DNA of 38,023 bases from an uncultured Bacteroidales bacterium (GTDB taxonomy: Bacteria > Bacteroidota > Bacteroidia > Bacteroidales > UBA932), in the NCBI GenBank assembly GCA_947305645.1, contig CAMZEC010000019.1, positions 1-38,023 on the forward strand, in the 5' to 3' direction. The notes beneath the pieces are model-generated. The model was not told the DNA's origin and did no database searches. It saw only the letters and a list, made by a program, of their open reading frames with translations. A program made the translations under genes and the position numbers. Positions 15,902-24,015 of the stretch are shown here, piece by piece (positions within the stretch are counted from its first letter, which is position 1; the number at the start of each line of letters is the position of its first letter).

Positions 15902-17348
15902 CGCTATAATCAACTTTTTCAATTACTTCGTGATTTTCTACTCGGGTCTGTTGATCTCGAGTTATATCGCGATGGTCTTGCTGGCTCTCCGCAAACATCT
16001 TAAGCATCGCGTCTATCATAACGAATTGCATACCATTCGCCTGCTGCGTCACTCCCCGTACGCTCCGGGTATCTCCATTGTAGCTCCTGCCTATAATGAG
16101 GAGAAGACCATTATTACCAATGTTTATTCTCTGCTCAGTCTTGAGTATCCCGATTACGAGGTCGTCATCGTGAACGACGGCTCCAAAGACAAGACCCTGG
16201 AGTTGCTGATCAATGAGTTTGATTTGGTAAAGGTACCATACGCGTATATAGAAAAGATTAAGACTAAACCATTCAGGGCAGTATATAAATCCCAGTCCGA
16301 CAATCCCTCTTTCAAGCGCCTCACGGTGGTCGACAAAGAGAATGGAGGAACCAAGGCTGATGCCTCCAATGCAGGCGTTAACGTGGTCTCCAACAAGTAC
16401 TTTGTTTGTACCGACGTGGACTGTATCCTCGACAAATACTCTCTTTATCGAATCATTTGGCCCATCATGCAGTCGCAGAAGCGGGTTATCGCCGTTTCCG
16501 CAATGATGCGTATGTCCAATGGTTGCGTGGTGAAGGACGGTCAGATGGTACAGACCCGTGCTCCGCGAAGCCTAATCCCCCTTTTCCAGGATCTTGAGTA
16601 CGCGCGTTCTTTCCTCGTGGGTAAGTCGGCCCTTGCGTCCCTGAATGCTATGCAGAACGTATCCGGCGGTTTCGGATTGTTCGAGACCGAGGTTGTTATC
16701 AAGGCTGGCGGATACGACGGCGATTCTTTCGCGGAAGACATGGATATGGTTGCCCGTATGATACGGTATATGTGCGATAGTGGTGAAGAGTACCGTATCG
16801 TTCAGATTCCGGAGACCTGCTGCTGGACGGAAGGCCCTTCTACCTTGAAGGTTCTTTCCCGTCAGCGTACCCGCTGGGGCCGTGGTCTGCTGCAGTTCTT
16901 CATCGTGCATCACGATATGCTGTGGAACCGCACCTATCGCCAGTATGGCAATCTGACCCTGCCTTATATCATGATTTTTGAGCTGTTCGCTCCGCTCATC
17001 GAGTTTATAGGCTATACGATGGTGTTCTACCTGTTCCTCATCAGCGCAGTGAACTATCACACCATCTGGGTGGCGTTTCTCGGCCTGTACGCCTTTGCAC
17101 AGATGCTGACCACCTGCGTGGTATCCTTTGACGTGTACGCCGGCACGCCGTTCCCCAAGAGGAGCAATTATATCCTGATTTTCGTGGCATCCCTGCTGGA
17201 GCCGATTATTTATCACCCGTTGAACGTGTTCTTCTCGTTGCGTGGTTACTGGAGGCATCTGACAGGCCGTCGAATGGTCTGGGGAGCCATGACCAGGCGA
17301 GGCGTTAACCAGGAGCCCGGAAAGAAAAAGAAACAACAGAATGTCTAA
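15894..17348 (+). CDS. Processive family 2 glycosyltransferase (PgaC/BcsA/hyaluronan-synthase type)
   Basis: Predicted polysaccharide synthase that extends and exports a beta-linked chain across the inner membrane. The 484-residue protein has an N-terminal helix (about 10-33), a GT-A catalytic domain and four or five C-terminal helices from about 355 to 460. Catalytic motifs are complete: NDGSKDK at 94-100, TDVD at 173-176 for metal and nucleotide-sugar, ED at 281-282 as the catalytic base, and QRTRW at 324-328, the mark of processive synthases. No PilZ domain is seen. The sugar cannot be read from sequence. It overlaps the genes on both sides by 8 bases, tying it to the HEAT and TPR/barrel proteins. 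Confidence 0.88.
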   Translation: MRDAIINFFNYFVIFYSGLLISSYIAMVLLALRKHLKHRVYHNELHTIRLLRHSPYAPGISIVAPAYNEEKTIITNVYSLLSLEYPDYEVVIVNDGSKDKTLELLINEFDLVKVPYAYIEKIKTKPFRAVYKSQSDNPSFKRLTVVDKENGGTKADASNAGVNVVSNKYFVCTDVDCILDKYSLYRIIWPIMQSQKRVIAVSAMMRMSNGCVVKDGQMVQTRAPRSLIPLFQDLEYARSFLVGKSALASLNAMQNVSGGFGLFETEVVIKAGGYDGDSFAEDMDMVARMIRYMCDSGEEYRIVQIPETCCWTEGPSTLKVLSRQRTRWGRGLLQFFIVHHDMLWNRTYRQYGNLTLPYIMIFELFAPLIEFIGYTMVFYLFLISAVNYHTIWVAFLGLYAFAQMLTTCVVSFDVYAGTPFPKRSNYILIFVASLLEPIIYHPLNVFFSLRGYWRHLTGRRMVWGAMTRRGVNQEPGKKKKQQNV

Positions 17349-20154
17349 CCTAATGAAAAAACTTCTTCTGCTGGCCCTGCTGTGTCTGTGCACCTTATCC
17401 GTGTATGCTCAGCAAAACCGCAAGCCGATAACCCCCGGCCAGTATGTCGAGCAGGTCAATTCCTACTTCTCCCAGCACCGCTGGGACAAGGGAAAGGAGC
17501 TTCTGGACGAGAGTCTGGACAAGTATCCCAAAGACCCCAACCTGCACTATCTTGCCGGCCGTTACTGGTATCACGTAAAGAATTACGACAAGTCCCGCTA
17601 TCACCTTGTCAAGAGCTGCAACATCAATTACAATCACATTGACGCCAAGAACTTGCTGGTGAACGTGGAGGAATTGACGGGCAACTACTCCAGCGCCATC
17701 TGCTACGTAAACGAGCTGCTGGAGATCAACCCCTACTGGAAGGGCCTGTGGCTCAGGAAAGTGGACCTTTACAAGAAGCAGGGAAACTTTGAGGAAGCCA
17801 CTTTGATCCTCAAGCGCCTGAGGCAGATTTACCCCAACGACTCTACGATATCCAGCGACTGGTTCGAAGTGCTTTCGACCACTTATGAGTTGGCCCGCAA
17901 GAACGGCGACATGATAGCGGCAGAGGAGGCGTTGAAGGAAATGGTGGCCATCTATCCAAACGACCCGGACTACCAGCTTGCTTTCGCCAACATGCTGCTC
18001 CGCCAGGGCAAGACCGACGAAGCCCTTCAGAGCCTTACGGCTGCTATCAACATTATTCCCGGTAACGTGGAGCTGGTGCGCAAGGCTACCGACATACTTA
18101 TGTCCACCGGCCATGACGCCTCCGCCCTTTCTTTGGTTCGCGGTCAGATGGAGACCCATCCCTCTTCCGAACTGCGCGAGCTTTACAACCGTTTGCTGTC
18201 CAGTTCTGCCGAAATCGAGAACGAGGCCGACCCTTATCAGCTGTATACCAAGGTGTACGCTACCAGGAGGAACTCCGAAGCCCTGAACTACCTGGTCAAG
18301 GAGTCTTACCGCCGCGGCTACAACGACGACGCCCTCATGTACATAGAGGCCAAGCGCCGCAGCTCCGGCGACACCCCCGGACTCTGCATGATGGAGTACG
18401 AGGTGCTGCACCGTATGGGCCACCCGGTGGAGGCTGCACGCGTGCTGCTTAACGCCGAGGAAAAGTACCCCGGCAACTACGATATCAATATTGCCTCCTG
18501 CAGGCAGAAGATGACCGATGCCTCCGAGGCGATGGCGGAGGGCCGATACGCCCTTGCCGTCGAACCCCTGGAGTTCGTGCGGACCAAATGTCTGGAGGAG
18601 GAGTACCGTACCGCCGCAGTGCGCCGTCTGGCCGTATGCTATGCGGAAACTTCCGAATTCGAGAAGGCGAAGGAAATGCTCCGCGAACGCCTGCGTACCG
18701 AGTCTCCAGCGGCTGTTACCGCCGACTACGCACAGCTTCTCGTAAAGCAGGGAAAGACCGACGAGGCGCTGAACGAGCTGTATCTGACCTGGAACGACAC
18801 CAAGGATTCCACCGCCCGTCAGGCGCTCCGCTACGAGTACGAGGAGATAGCTATTCCGGTCATGAAGAACGGGATGCAGGAAGGCTCCTACCCCTATGTG
18901 CTCTCCCTCGGCAACACCTTGCTGAAGATGGATCCGACCAATTATTGGGCCCTCCGGTACGCCAGCCAGGCGGCCGAACATCCGGACAACTATGTGGATA
19001 CCGGCATCGCCGCCTATCCCGACGACGTCAGCTTCCGCATCAAGAAGGCCAGCCTGCTGGTGAGCGAGGAGCGTTGCGACGAGGCCATGGACCTGCTGCG
19101 CAGCATCATGCAGGAGCACCCGGGAGACGAAACTCTCAGCGGTGCTTTCGTGTCTGCGGCATCCCGCAAGGCCGAACTCCGCATGAAGGAGAAGGACTAC
19201 GACGGAGCTGCCGCCGTTCTCGATTCCGCCCTGTTCCTCCGCCCGTCCGACAAGGAGCTTATGAACGCAAGGGGCCTTGTGTACGAGAAGCAGAAGCAGT
19301 GGGATTCGGCGTACGTCTATCAGCGTTATTACGCTCCCGGGCCGCTCGAGGAGCGTGAGTTCCTGGAGAAAATGCGTGCGCTGAACAACCGCCGCTATCG
19401 CAATACCGCCGATGTGGGGTACGATTTCTTCCGCTTCGCCACCTCGCACAACATCACCGGTATCGCCACCGTCGGCTACAATCACATAGCGGACAAGGGC
19501 ATTAACTACGGAGGTCGTATCAACTATTCCGCCAGGGACGAGGCCAAGGAGGAAGGGCGCCTGCTCGACACTGGCGGCCGGGGCTTCCAGCTGATAGGTA
19601 ACTTCGGCAAGCAGTTCTCGAAGGAGTGGGAGATGTCCGCAGAAGCGGCTTTCGGTACCAAGTATTTCCCTATCTTGTCGTTGACGGCTTCCGGCAAGCA
19701 TACCTTCCCCAACGACTGGGAGCAGGAGGCGGGCTTGCTGTTCAGGGTGATGCAGGACACCACCGCGATGGCGGGCGTCAACCTGGCCTCCGCAATTACG
19801 CTTGACCACTTCTACCTCGGCGGAAAAATCACCGGAGGCGTATTCCACAACCGTTTCTTCGCCAACGGTTCGATGCGCGCCCGTTTCTATCCTTTCGACG
19901 GCGGCCGCACGCACATCGAGGCACAGGCGGGTGCCGGTTCCGCTCCCGAAATGGATTTCATCAACATCTATTTCGATTCATACCTCTTCAACCATCTGAA
20001 TACTTTCGTGTCGCTCGGCGCCAACTGGCTGCTGAATGATAACCTTTCTGTTAATTTGTCCGGGACCTGGAATACTTTGTACGACCAGCAGGACAAAGTC
20101 GTGAGTTACCGTAATCTGCTTGTTGGCCATGTGCAATTTGTCGTCTATTTTTAA
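17341..20154 (+). CDS. TPR protein with C-terminal YaiO-like outer-membrane beta-barrel
   Basis: Large exported protein of 937 residues. A signal peptide (MKKLLLLALLCLCTLSVYAQ from the second ATG at 17353) is followed by many tetratricopeptide repeats over about residues 30-680, for example NPYWKGLWLRKVDLYKKQGN and GKTDEALQSLTAAINIIPGN. From about residue 690 to the end there are alternating beta-strands, and the last residue is Phe, as in outer-membrane barrels. The design, a periplasmic TPR scaffold plus barrel, matches the export proteins of synthase-dependent polysaccharides (PgaA, BcsC). Either ATG could be the start; 17341 overlaps the glycosyltransferase. Confidence 0.85.
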   Translation: MSNLMKKLLLLALLCLCTLSVYAQQNRKPITPGQYVEQVNSYFSQHRWDKGKELLDESLDKYPKDPNLHYLAGRYWYHVKNYDKSRYHLVKSCNINYNHIDAKNLLVNVEELTGNYSSAICYVNELLEINPYWKGLWLRKVDLYKKQGNFEEATLILKRLRQIYPNDSTISSDWFEVLSTTYELARKNGDMIAAEEALKEMVAIYPNDPDYQLAFANMLLRQGKTDEALQSLTAAINIIPGNVELVRKATDILMSTGHDASALSLVRGQMETHPSSELRELYNRLLSSSAEIENEADPYQLYTKVYATRRNSEALNYLVKESYRRGYNDDALMYIEAKRRSSGDTPGLCMMEYEVLHRMGHPVEAARVLLNAEEKYPGNYDINIASCRQKMTDASEAMAEGRYALAVEPLEFVRTKCLEEEYRTAAVRRLAVCYAETSEFEKAKEMLRERLRTESPAAVTADYAQLLVKQGKTDEALNELYLTWNDTKDSTARQALRYEYEEIAIPVMKNGMQEGSYPYVLSLGNTLLKMDPTNYWALRYASQAAEHPDNYVDTGIAAYPDDVSFRIKKASLLVSEERCDEAMDLLRSIMQEHPGDETLSGAFVSAASRKAELRMKEKDYDGAAAVLDSALFLRPSDKELMNARGLVYEKQKQWDSAYVYQRYYAPGPLEEREFLEKMRALNNRRYRNTADVGYDFFRFATSHNITGIATVGYNHIADKGINYGGRINYSARDEAKEEGRLLDTGGRGFQLIGNFGKQFSKEWEMSAEAAFGTKYFPILSLTASGKHTFPNDWEQEAGLLFRVMQDTTAMAGVNLASAITLDHFYLGGKITGGVFHNRFFANGSMRARFYPFDGGRTHIEAQAGAGSAPEMDFINIYFDSYLFNHLNTFVSLGANWLLNDNLSVNLSGTWNTLYDQQDKVVSYRNLLVGHVQFVVYF

Positions 20155-22333
20155 GTCTTTCACAGGTATTGTTGCCTGCTGTTTCCTTTTGGCTTGCGGC
20201 TCCAATAAAGGCGTTGCACCGGACAGGTTGTATTGTATCGAAGGTGCTACCAGCACGAAGCCTGACAACAAGATGGCGGAGTACCTTGCCAGGCATCTTC
20301 AGGCCAGATCCGACGCCAAGATACTTGTCTCAGAGGCAAAAGGCGCAAAGGATTATTACGTGAGCGTTCATGTCGCAGACGATTTCGGCGGCGATTACGC
20401 GATAGAGAGCAATAAGAACTCCTGTGCCCTTTATGCCCGCGACGAGCGCATCATGACTTGGCTAATTTATCAGTTCATAAAGCGCGAGGGCGACACTTAC
20501 GGCTTCCGAGTGGACGACTTGCCGCCTAGTATCCTGCCGGAGCGTGATACGGTATATACTTTCCCGTTCGAATACAGGGATATCTATATGCCCGTTAACC
20601 AGAATCCGGATATGACCCATGTCATGGGAATCAACAGCCTGGAGATTGACTGGGCCATATGGGGCCACCAGATGTCGCGTGTCCTTGGTTCCAACGGAGA
20701 CTCCAACTACGGATATCAGAATCTGAATCAGGAGCTTTTTGCCCGCAGCGGAGGCATTTCCCATCCGGAGCAGTTCTGCTTCTCTTCCGAAAAGCTTTTC
20801 GACCTCACGGTTCAGTATATTCTGGAGCAGTACGGCGACGGTTCCGAGTATCCCAGCCGCTTTACCATTGGCCCCAACGACAATTCCGTTGCATGTGAAT
20901 GCCGGGAATGTCAGGCGATTGGTAATGTTAAGCACAATGCTACTCCGGCTGTAACGCGATTTGTGGAGAGACTCGCAATGCGCTTCCCCAAGCACATGTT
21001 CTTCATCCCCGGCTATTCCTCCACATTCTCCGTGCCTGACCACAGGCTGCCGGACAATGTGGGTGTATTCCTGTCTGCCATAGATTATCCTCGTGCCGCC
21101 AACAATGCCGAGACTCCCAAGGCTCAGGCATTCTTCAGGCGACTGGAGCAGTGGAAGGAGGTTACGAATACGGTGTACATCTGGGACTACATATGTAACT
21201 TCGATGACTATCTGACCCCGTATCCGATTTTGTACGTGATGCAGCAGCGTCTGCGTGAGTACAGAGCCAGGGGAGTCAAGGGCATTTTCCTTAATGGCAG
21301 CGGTTATTATTACTCGACCTTCCAGGAGGCATATACTTTTATTCTCGCCGACTTGCTCATTAACCCGGATGCGGACATTGAGAAGTTGATTACCAGATAC
21401 TTCGACGATGCCATGCCCAACATCGGCAAATACATTTCCCAAACTTTCATCGAGATAGAGCGCATGGCGTGGGAGAGGGGTAAGGAATTTCCTCTTTACG
21501 GCGGTATAGAGGACGCCTTCAACTCCTATATTACCGAGTCTGTCTACAGGGATATGTATGATAAGTTCTTTTCTCTGCAAGACTGGTCTATGACCAAGCG
21601 TGAACGTGTGCTTTACGAGAAGACGGGTCAGTTCTTGTCTTACTCCTACCTGGAGGCGTGCCGTTTCTACGGACTGCATGAAGGGGGTTATGCGGTTAAG
21701 ACTGATACGGGCTGGCAGGTCAAGCCTGAAGTCCTTGCTGCCGTGGAGAATCTTAAGAAGATGTTCACGGAAGATGAGATTTATATTCTCACAGGCAATG
21801 ACAGAGCCACTATGGACCAGATGGACAGAGTTAACGAGGAAGGTGTTTATCTAGCCGATTATGATGCCGAATGTGAGGCTTGGCTGGACTATAAGACTTG
21901 GAATAACGACAATATCATCGATATCCCTCTTACCGTTCATTCGGCCGACGGAACATTCACTACGGATAGGTTGACGGATGGTGTGATAGGCATTTCGCAG
22001 AATTATCACTGGGGCTGGCAAATTTATCCTCAGTCACACCTTGTTATAGATCTTCCTGCGGAGAAACTGCGCGGCGCAACGGAAATTGTTTTGGGCTTCC
22101 TCAATTTCGAGCGCCACAGGCTGGCTCCGCCTGAAGATGTTGAGTTGTGGGCCGACGGTAATCTGGTCACAACTTTCCACAAGGAGAGTCTTACCGAGTG
22201 GTTCGATGAAGGCGAGAAAGTCGTTTTCCGCGCACGTATTTCTCTCCCGCCCGTCCGTGAGGCGGAGTTGCGCTTCATGCGCTCCCGCTCTCACACTACG
22301 TTCTTTGGTATCGATGAAATAGTTGTCCGATAA
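20129..22333 (+). CDS. DUF4838 lipoprotein, glycoside-hydrolase-like
   Basis: A 734-residue surface or periplasmic lipoprotein: the signal ends in the lipobox LLAC with Cys23. The body shows a domain resembling the N-terminal part of GH20/alpha-glucuronidase enzymes, then a TIM-barrel-like DUF4838 region with the characteristic TIGPNDNSVACECRECQ, and from about residue 600 a beta-sandwich resembling discoidin or carbohydrate-binding modules. No substrate can be assigned. Its place after a polysaccharide synthase and export barrel suggests that it trims or modifies the exported glycan, the position held by PgaB or BcsZ in known systems. It overlaps the barrel gene by 26 bases. Confidence 0.82.
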   Translation: MCNLSSIFKSFTGIVACCFLLACGSNKGVAPDRLYCIEGATSTKPDNKMAEYLARHLQARSDAKILVSEAKGAKDYYVSVHVADDFGGDYAIESNKNSCALYARDERIMTWLIYQFIKREGDTYGFRVDDLPPSILPERDTVYTFPFEYRDIYMPVNQNPDMTHVMGINSLEIDWAIWGHQMSRVLGSNGDSNYGYQNLNQELFARSGGISHPEQFCFSSEKLFDLTVQYILEQYGDGSEYPSRFTIGPNDNSVACECRECQAIGNVKHNATPAVTRFVERLAMRFPKHMFFIPGYSSTFSVPDHRLPDNVGVFLSAIDYPRAANNAETPKAQAFFRRLEQWKEVTNTVYIWDYICNFDDYLTPYPILYVMQQRLREYRARGVKGIFLNGSGYYYSTFQEAYTFILADLLINPDADIEKLITRYFDDAMPNIGKYISQTFIEIERMAWERGKEFPLYGGIEDAFNSYITESVYRDMYDKFFSLQDWSMTKRERVLYEKTGQFLSYSYLEACRFYGLHEGGYAVKTDTGWQVKPEVLAAVENLKKMFTEDEIYILTGNDRATMDQMDRVNEEGVYLADYDAECEAWLDYKTWNNDNIIDIPLTVHSADGTFTTDRLTDGVIGISQNYHWGWQIYPQSHLVIDLPAEKLRGATEIVLGFLNFERHRLAPPEDVELWADGNLVTTFHKESLTEWFDEGEKVVFRARISLPPVREAELRFMRSRSHTTFFGIDEIVVR

Positions 22334-22836
22334 TGAGACGAGTTATATTATTTGCATTTCTGGCCCTGTCTCTCAGTTCCTGCCATGGTAAGCTGGGCCT
22401 CACCACCGTGGAGCTGGCTGATCCGGTACGGCATTATTATCCTATTCTTCAGGGGCAGGAGCTGACAATCATAGCCAAGCTGACCAATACGGGTGAAGAG
22501 CCTCTGGTGGTTACGGACATCCAGCCTTCATGCGGCTGCATTACCACCGACTTCAAATGCGACACCATGATTCCGCCGGGCCAATATCTGTATGTTACCA
22601 TAAAGTACGACAGCAATAAGAACGTGGGTCTGGTAGAGCACGCCGTGCGTTTCTGGGGCAACATCTCGCCTGACGGCATGGCCCAGATGCGCTTCGACGT
22701 GAATGTGGTTCCTGATGCCAATTATCACCATGATTATGAGGAACTCTACGACAAGGACCAGTTCGGCGGCACGCTGAAGGACCTCGTGACAGGTACGGGA
22801 CGCGATACCGGACTCGGTTATTATACCGACCTTTGA
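22333..22836 (+). CDS. DUF1573 lipoprotein
   Basis: A 167-residue exported protein with a short signal peptide ending in SSC (Cys17), so probably a lipoprotein. The middle is a DUF1573 beta-sandwich with the typical NTGEEPLVVTDIQPSCGC segment near residues 45-62. These Ig-like domains are abundant in Bacteroidota, and their role is not established. It is the last gene of the long operon, starting on a base shared with the preceding stop codon, and may be a structural accessory of the polysaccharide machinery. Confidence 0.85.
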   Translation: MRRVILFAFLALSLSSCHGKLGLTTVELADPVRHYYPILQGQELTIIAKLTNTGEEPLVVTDIQPSCGCITTDFKCDTMIPPGQYLYVTIKYDSNKNVGLVEHAVRFWGNISPDGMAQMRFDVNVVPDANYHHDYEELYDKDQFGGTLKDLVTGTGRDTGLGYYTDL

Positions 22837-22876
22837 TATTGGTGTAGATTTTTTTTGCATTTTTGCAAAAGAATTG

Positions 22877-22884
22877 TACCTTTG
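22877..22884 (+). promoter_or_regulatory. Bacteroidota -7 box for tRNA-Gln
   Basis: TACCTTTG matches TAnnTTTG, 12 bases before the mature tRNA. TTGC at 22855-22858 lies 18 bases upstream within a small inverted repeat (22853-22859 with 22864-22870). Confidence 0.6.
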
Positions 22885-22896
22885 CAGTCCCATTAT

Positions 22897-22967
22897 TGAG
22901 ATATGGTGTAATGGTAGCACTACAGATTCTGGCTCTGTCAGTGAGGGTTCGAGTCCTTCTATCTCAA
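22897..22967 (+). tRNA. tRNA-Gln (anticodon CTG)
   Basis: A complete cloverleaf can be folded: acceptor TGAGATA/TATCTCA, D-arm GTGT/GCAC, anticodon stem ACAGA/TCTGT around loop TTCTGGC with anticodon CTG at 22929-22931, a 4-base variable loop, and T-arm GAGGG/CCTTC with loop TTCGAGT. The discriminator is A. The 3' CCA is not encoded. It has its own promoter box and terminator, so it is expressed alone. Confidence 0.95.
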
Positions 22968-23002
22968 CAAAAACAGCTCCCAACCGGGAGCTGTTTTTGT
23001 TG
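22965..23002 (+). terminator. Perfect hairpin terminator after tRNA-Gln
   Basis: A 17-bp perfect stem (22965-22981 with 22986-23002) with the loop AACC; the GC part AGCTCCC/GGGAGCT is followed by TTTTTGTTG. Its 5' arm begins on the last three bases of the mature tRNA (22965-22967), so termination and 3' processing are physically linked. Confidence 0.88.
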
Positions 23003-23158
23003 AAATCTATTTCCCCGCCGCTGCGCGAACGCATTCCTACTATCCCCCTGCACCCCCAGGGGACGGGGGGAAAACTCGCGCAAGGGTGCTATAAATTGGA
23101 CCGTTGAGCGAGAAATGCGACCGTCACCAACATTTTTGGCCCTTTACGGATAATTAAT

Positions 23159-23166
23159 TACATTTG
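23159..23166 (+). promoter_or_regulatory. -7 box 5 bases before a start codon
   Basis: TACATTTG matches TAnnTTTG. TTTG at 23135-23138 lies 20 bases upstream as the -33 element. Five bases separate the box from the cyclophilin ATG at 23172, implying a leaderless message. Confidence 0.6.
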
Positions 23167-23171
23167 TAAGT

Positions 23172-23879
23172 ATGAAAAGGACAGTATTAATTATTAGCGT
23201 AATGGCAGCGGCGCTCGTAGTGGCGGGCTGCGGTAACAGGGGCGGCAAGAAGCAAAATGAAGCCGGCTCCGAAGTGATGACCAAGGCGGAGGCCCTGGCG
23301 GACTCCCTCAAACAGGAAAAATTGAAACATAATACCATGGAAAGAATTGCAGCAATGCCCGCCGAGCCTGTATTCGACATCGAAACCAGCCTCGGCACCA
23401 TTAAGGTTAGGCTCTATGCCGACACCCCCAAGCATCGTGAGAACTTCGCAAAACTGGCCTTCGACGGTTATTTCGACGGCCTCCTGTTCCATCGTGTCAT
23501 CAGCGACTTCATGATTCAGGGTGGTGATCCTCTCACCAGGAACATCGAGAACCAGCCTAAGTTCGGCACCGGCGGCCCCGGCTACCAGATTCCGGCGGAA
23601 ATCGTTGCCGGGCATCATCATAAGAAAGGCGCCCTCGCCGCCGCCCGCAAGGGAGATATGGCCAACCCCATGAAGGAATCCAGCGGTTCCCAGTTCTATA
23701 TCGTACAGAGCGAGACCGGCTGCCGGCACCTTGACGGCGAGTACACCATCTTCGGCGAAACCATCGACGGCTTTGCAGTAATCGACAAGATTGCCGCCGT
23801 CCAGACCGACGGCCGCGGCCTCCCCCTGGAGCCCGTCAAAATTATTTCTGTAAAATACGACGAAGAACTTAACCAATAA
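23172..23879 (+). CDS. Cyclophilin-type peptidyl-prolyl isomerase, lipoprotein
   Basis: Catalyses cis-trans isomerisation of proline bonds, here outside the cytoplasm: the 235-residue product has a lipoprotein signal with Cys20 (VVAGC) and a Lys/Glu-rich linker before the cyclophilin domain at about 66-233. Key segments are FHRVI with catalytic Arg108, FMIQGGDP, GTGGPGYQIPAE, SSGSQFYIVQ and LDGEYTIFGE. Bacteroidales often carry several such lipoprotein isomerases to help fold envelope proteins. It faces the aminotransferase gene convergently. Confidence 0.93.
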   Translation: MKRTVLIISVMAAALVVAGCGNRGGKKQNEAGSEVMTKAEALADSLKQEKLKHNTMERIAAMPAEPVFDIETSLGTIKVRLYADTPKHRENFAKLAFDGYFDGLLFHRVISDFMIQGGDPLTRNIENQPKFGTGGPGYQIPAEIVAGHHHKKGALAAARKGDMANPMKESSGSQFYIVQSETGCRHLDGEYTIFGETIDGFAVIDKIAAVQTDGRGLPLEPVKIISVKYDEELNQ

Positions 23880-23888
23880 TTGCAAGTC

Positions 23889-23904
23889 TGGCACACCTCT
23901 TGCA
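23889..23904 (+). promoter_or_regulatory. Sigma-54 (RpoN) promoter match
   Basis: TGGCACACCTCTTGCA fits the RpoN consensus TGGCAC-N5-TTGCA exactly, with GG and GC separated by ten bases. It lies in non-coding sequence 10 bases after the cyclophilin stop. It is embedded in a 9-bp inverted repeat (AATTGCAAG at 23878-23886, its complement at 23899-23907), and a third AATTGCAAG occurs at 23952-23960. Downstream there is no gene on this strand, only a hairpin at 23961-23986. Confidence 0.55.
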
Positions 23905-23914
23905 ATTAAGTTTA

Positions 23915-23990
23915 ACCGAATAGTTTTTTCATAGGTTAAATTTTAGGTTAGAATTGCAAGTTGCCCGCGCTGTGAAGCGCGGGCAATATT
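23915..23990 (+). ncRNA. Candidate small RNA driven by the sigma-54 promoter
   Basis: Starting about 12 bases after the GC of the sigma-54 match and ending at the hairpin, a transcript of about 75 bases would be made. The body is AU-rich and includes TTTAACC/GGTTAAA at 23911-23917 and 23934-23940, a 7-bp inverted repeat. No open frame of useful length is present. This is inference from the promoter and terminator pair; a fortuitous match or a terminator used only by cyclophilin mRNA remains possible. Confidence 0.3.
23961..23990 (+). terminator. GC-rich hairpin between convergent genes
   Basis: An 11-bp perfect stem TTGCCCGCGCT/AGCGCGGGCAA with the loop GTGA, followed by TATTGTTAT, a weak T-tract. 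It lies 82 bases after the cyclophilin stop and 30 before the aminotransferase stop on the other strand, so it may serve both directions. Confidence 0.65.
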
Positions 23991-24015
23991 GTTATAGGGC
24001 ACTCAGGGGACTAGA

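Noticed and set aside
17395..19914. An 839-codon open frame on the minus strand
   Set aside because: It mirrors the TPR gene; the plus-strand frame has a signal peptide, TPR repeats and a barrel, while this one shows no family pattern.
20129..22333. DUF4838 protein as a PgaB-type polysaccharide deacetylase
   Set aside because: No NodB deacetylase motifs are visible; only the position in the operon is similar.
22874..23107. Open frame through the tRNA gene
   Set aside because: The stretch folds as a complete tRNA-Gln followed by its terminator; the reading frame is incidental.
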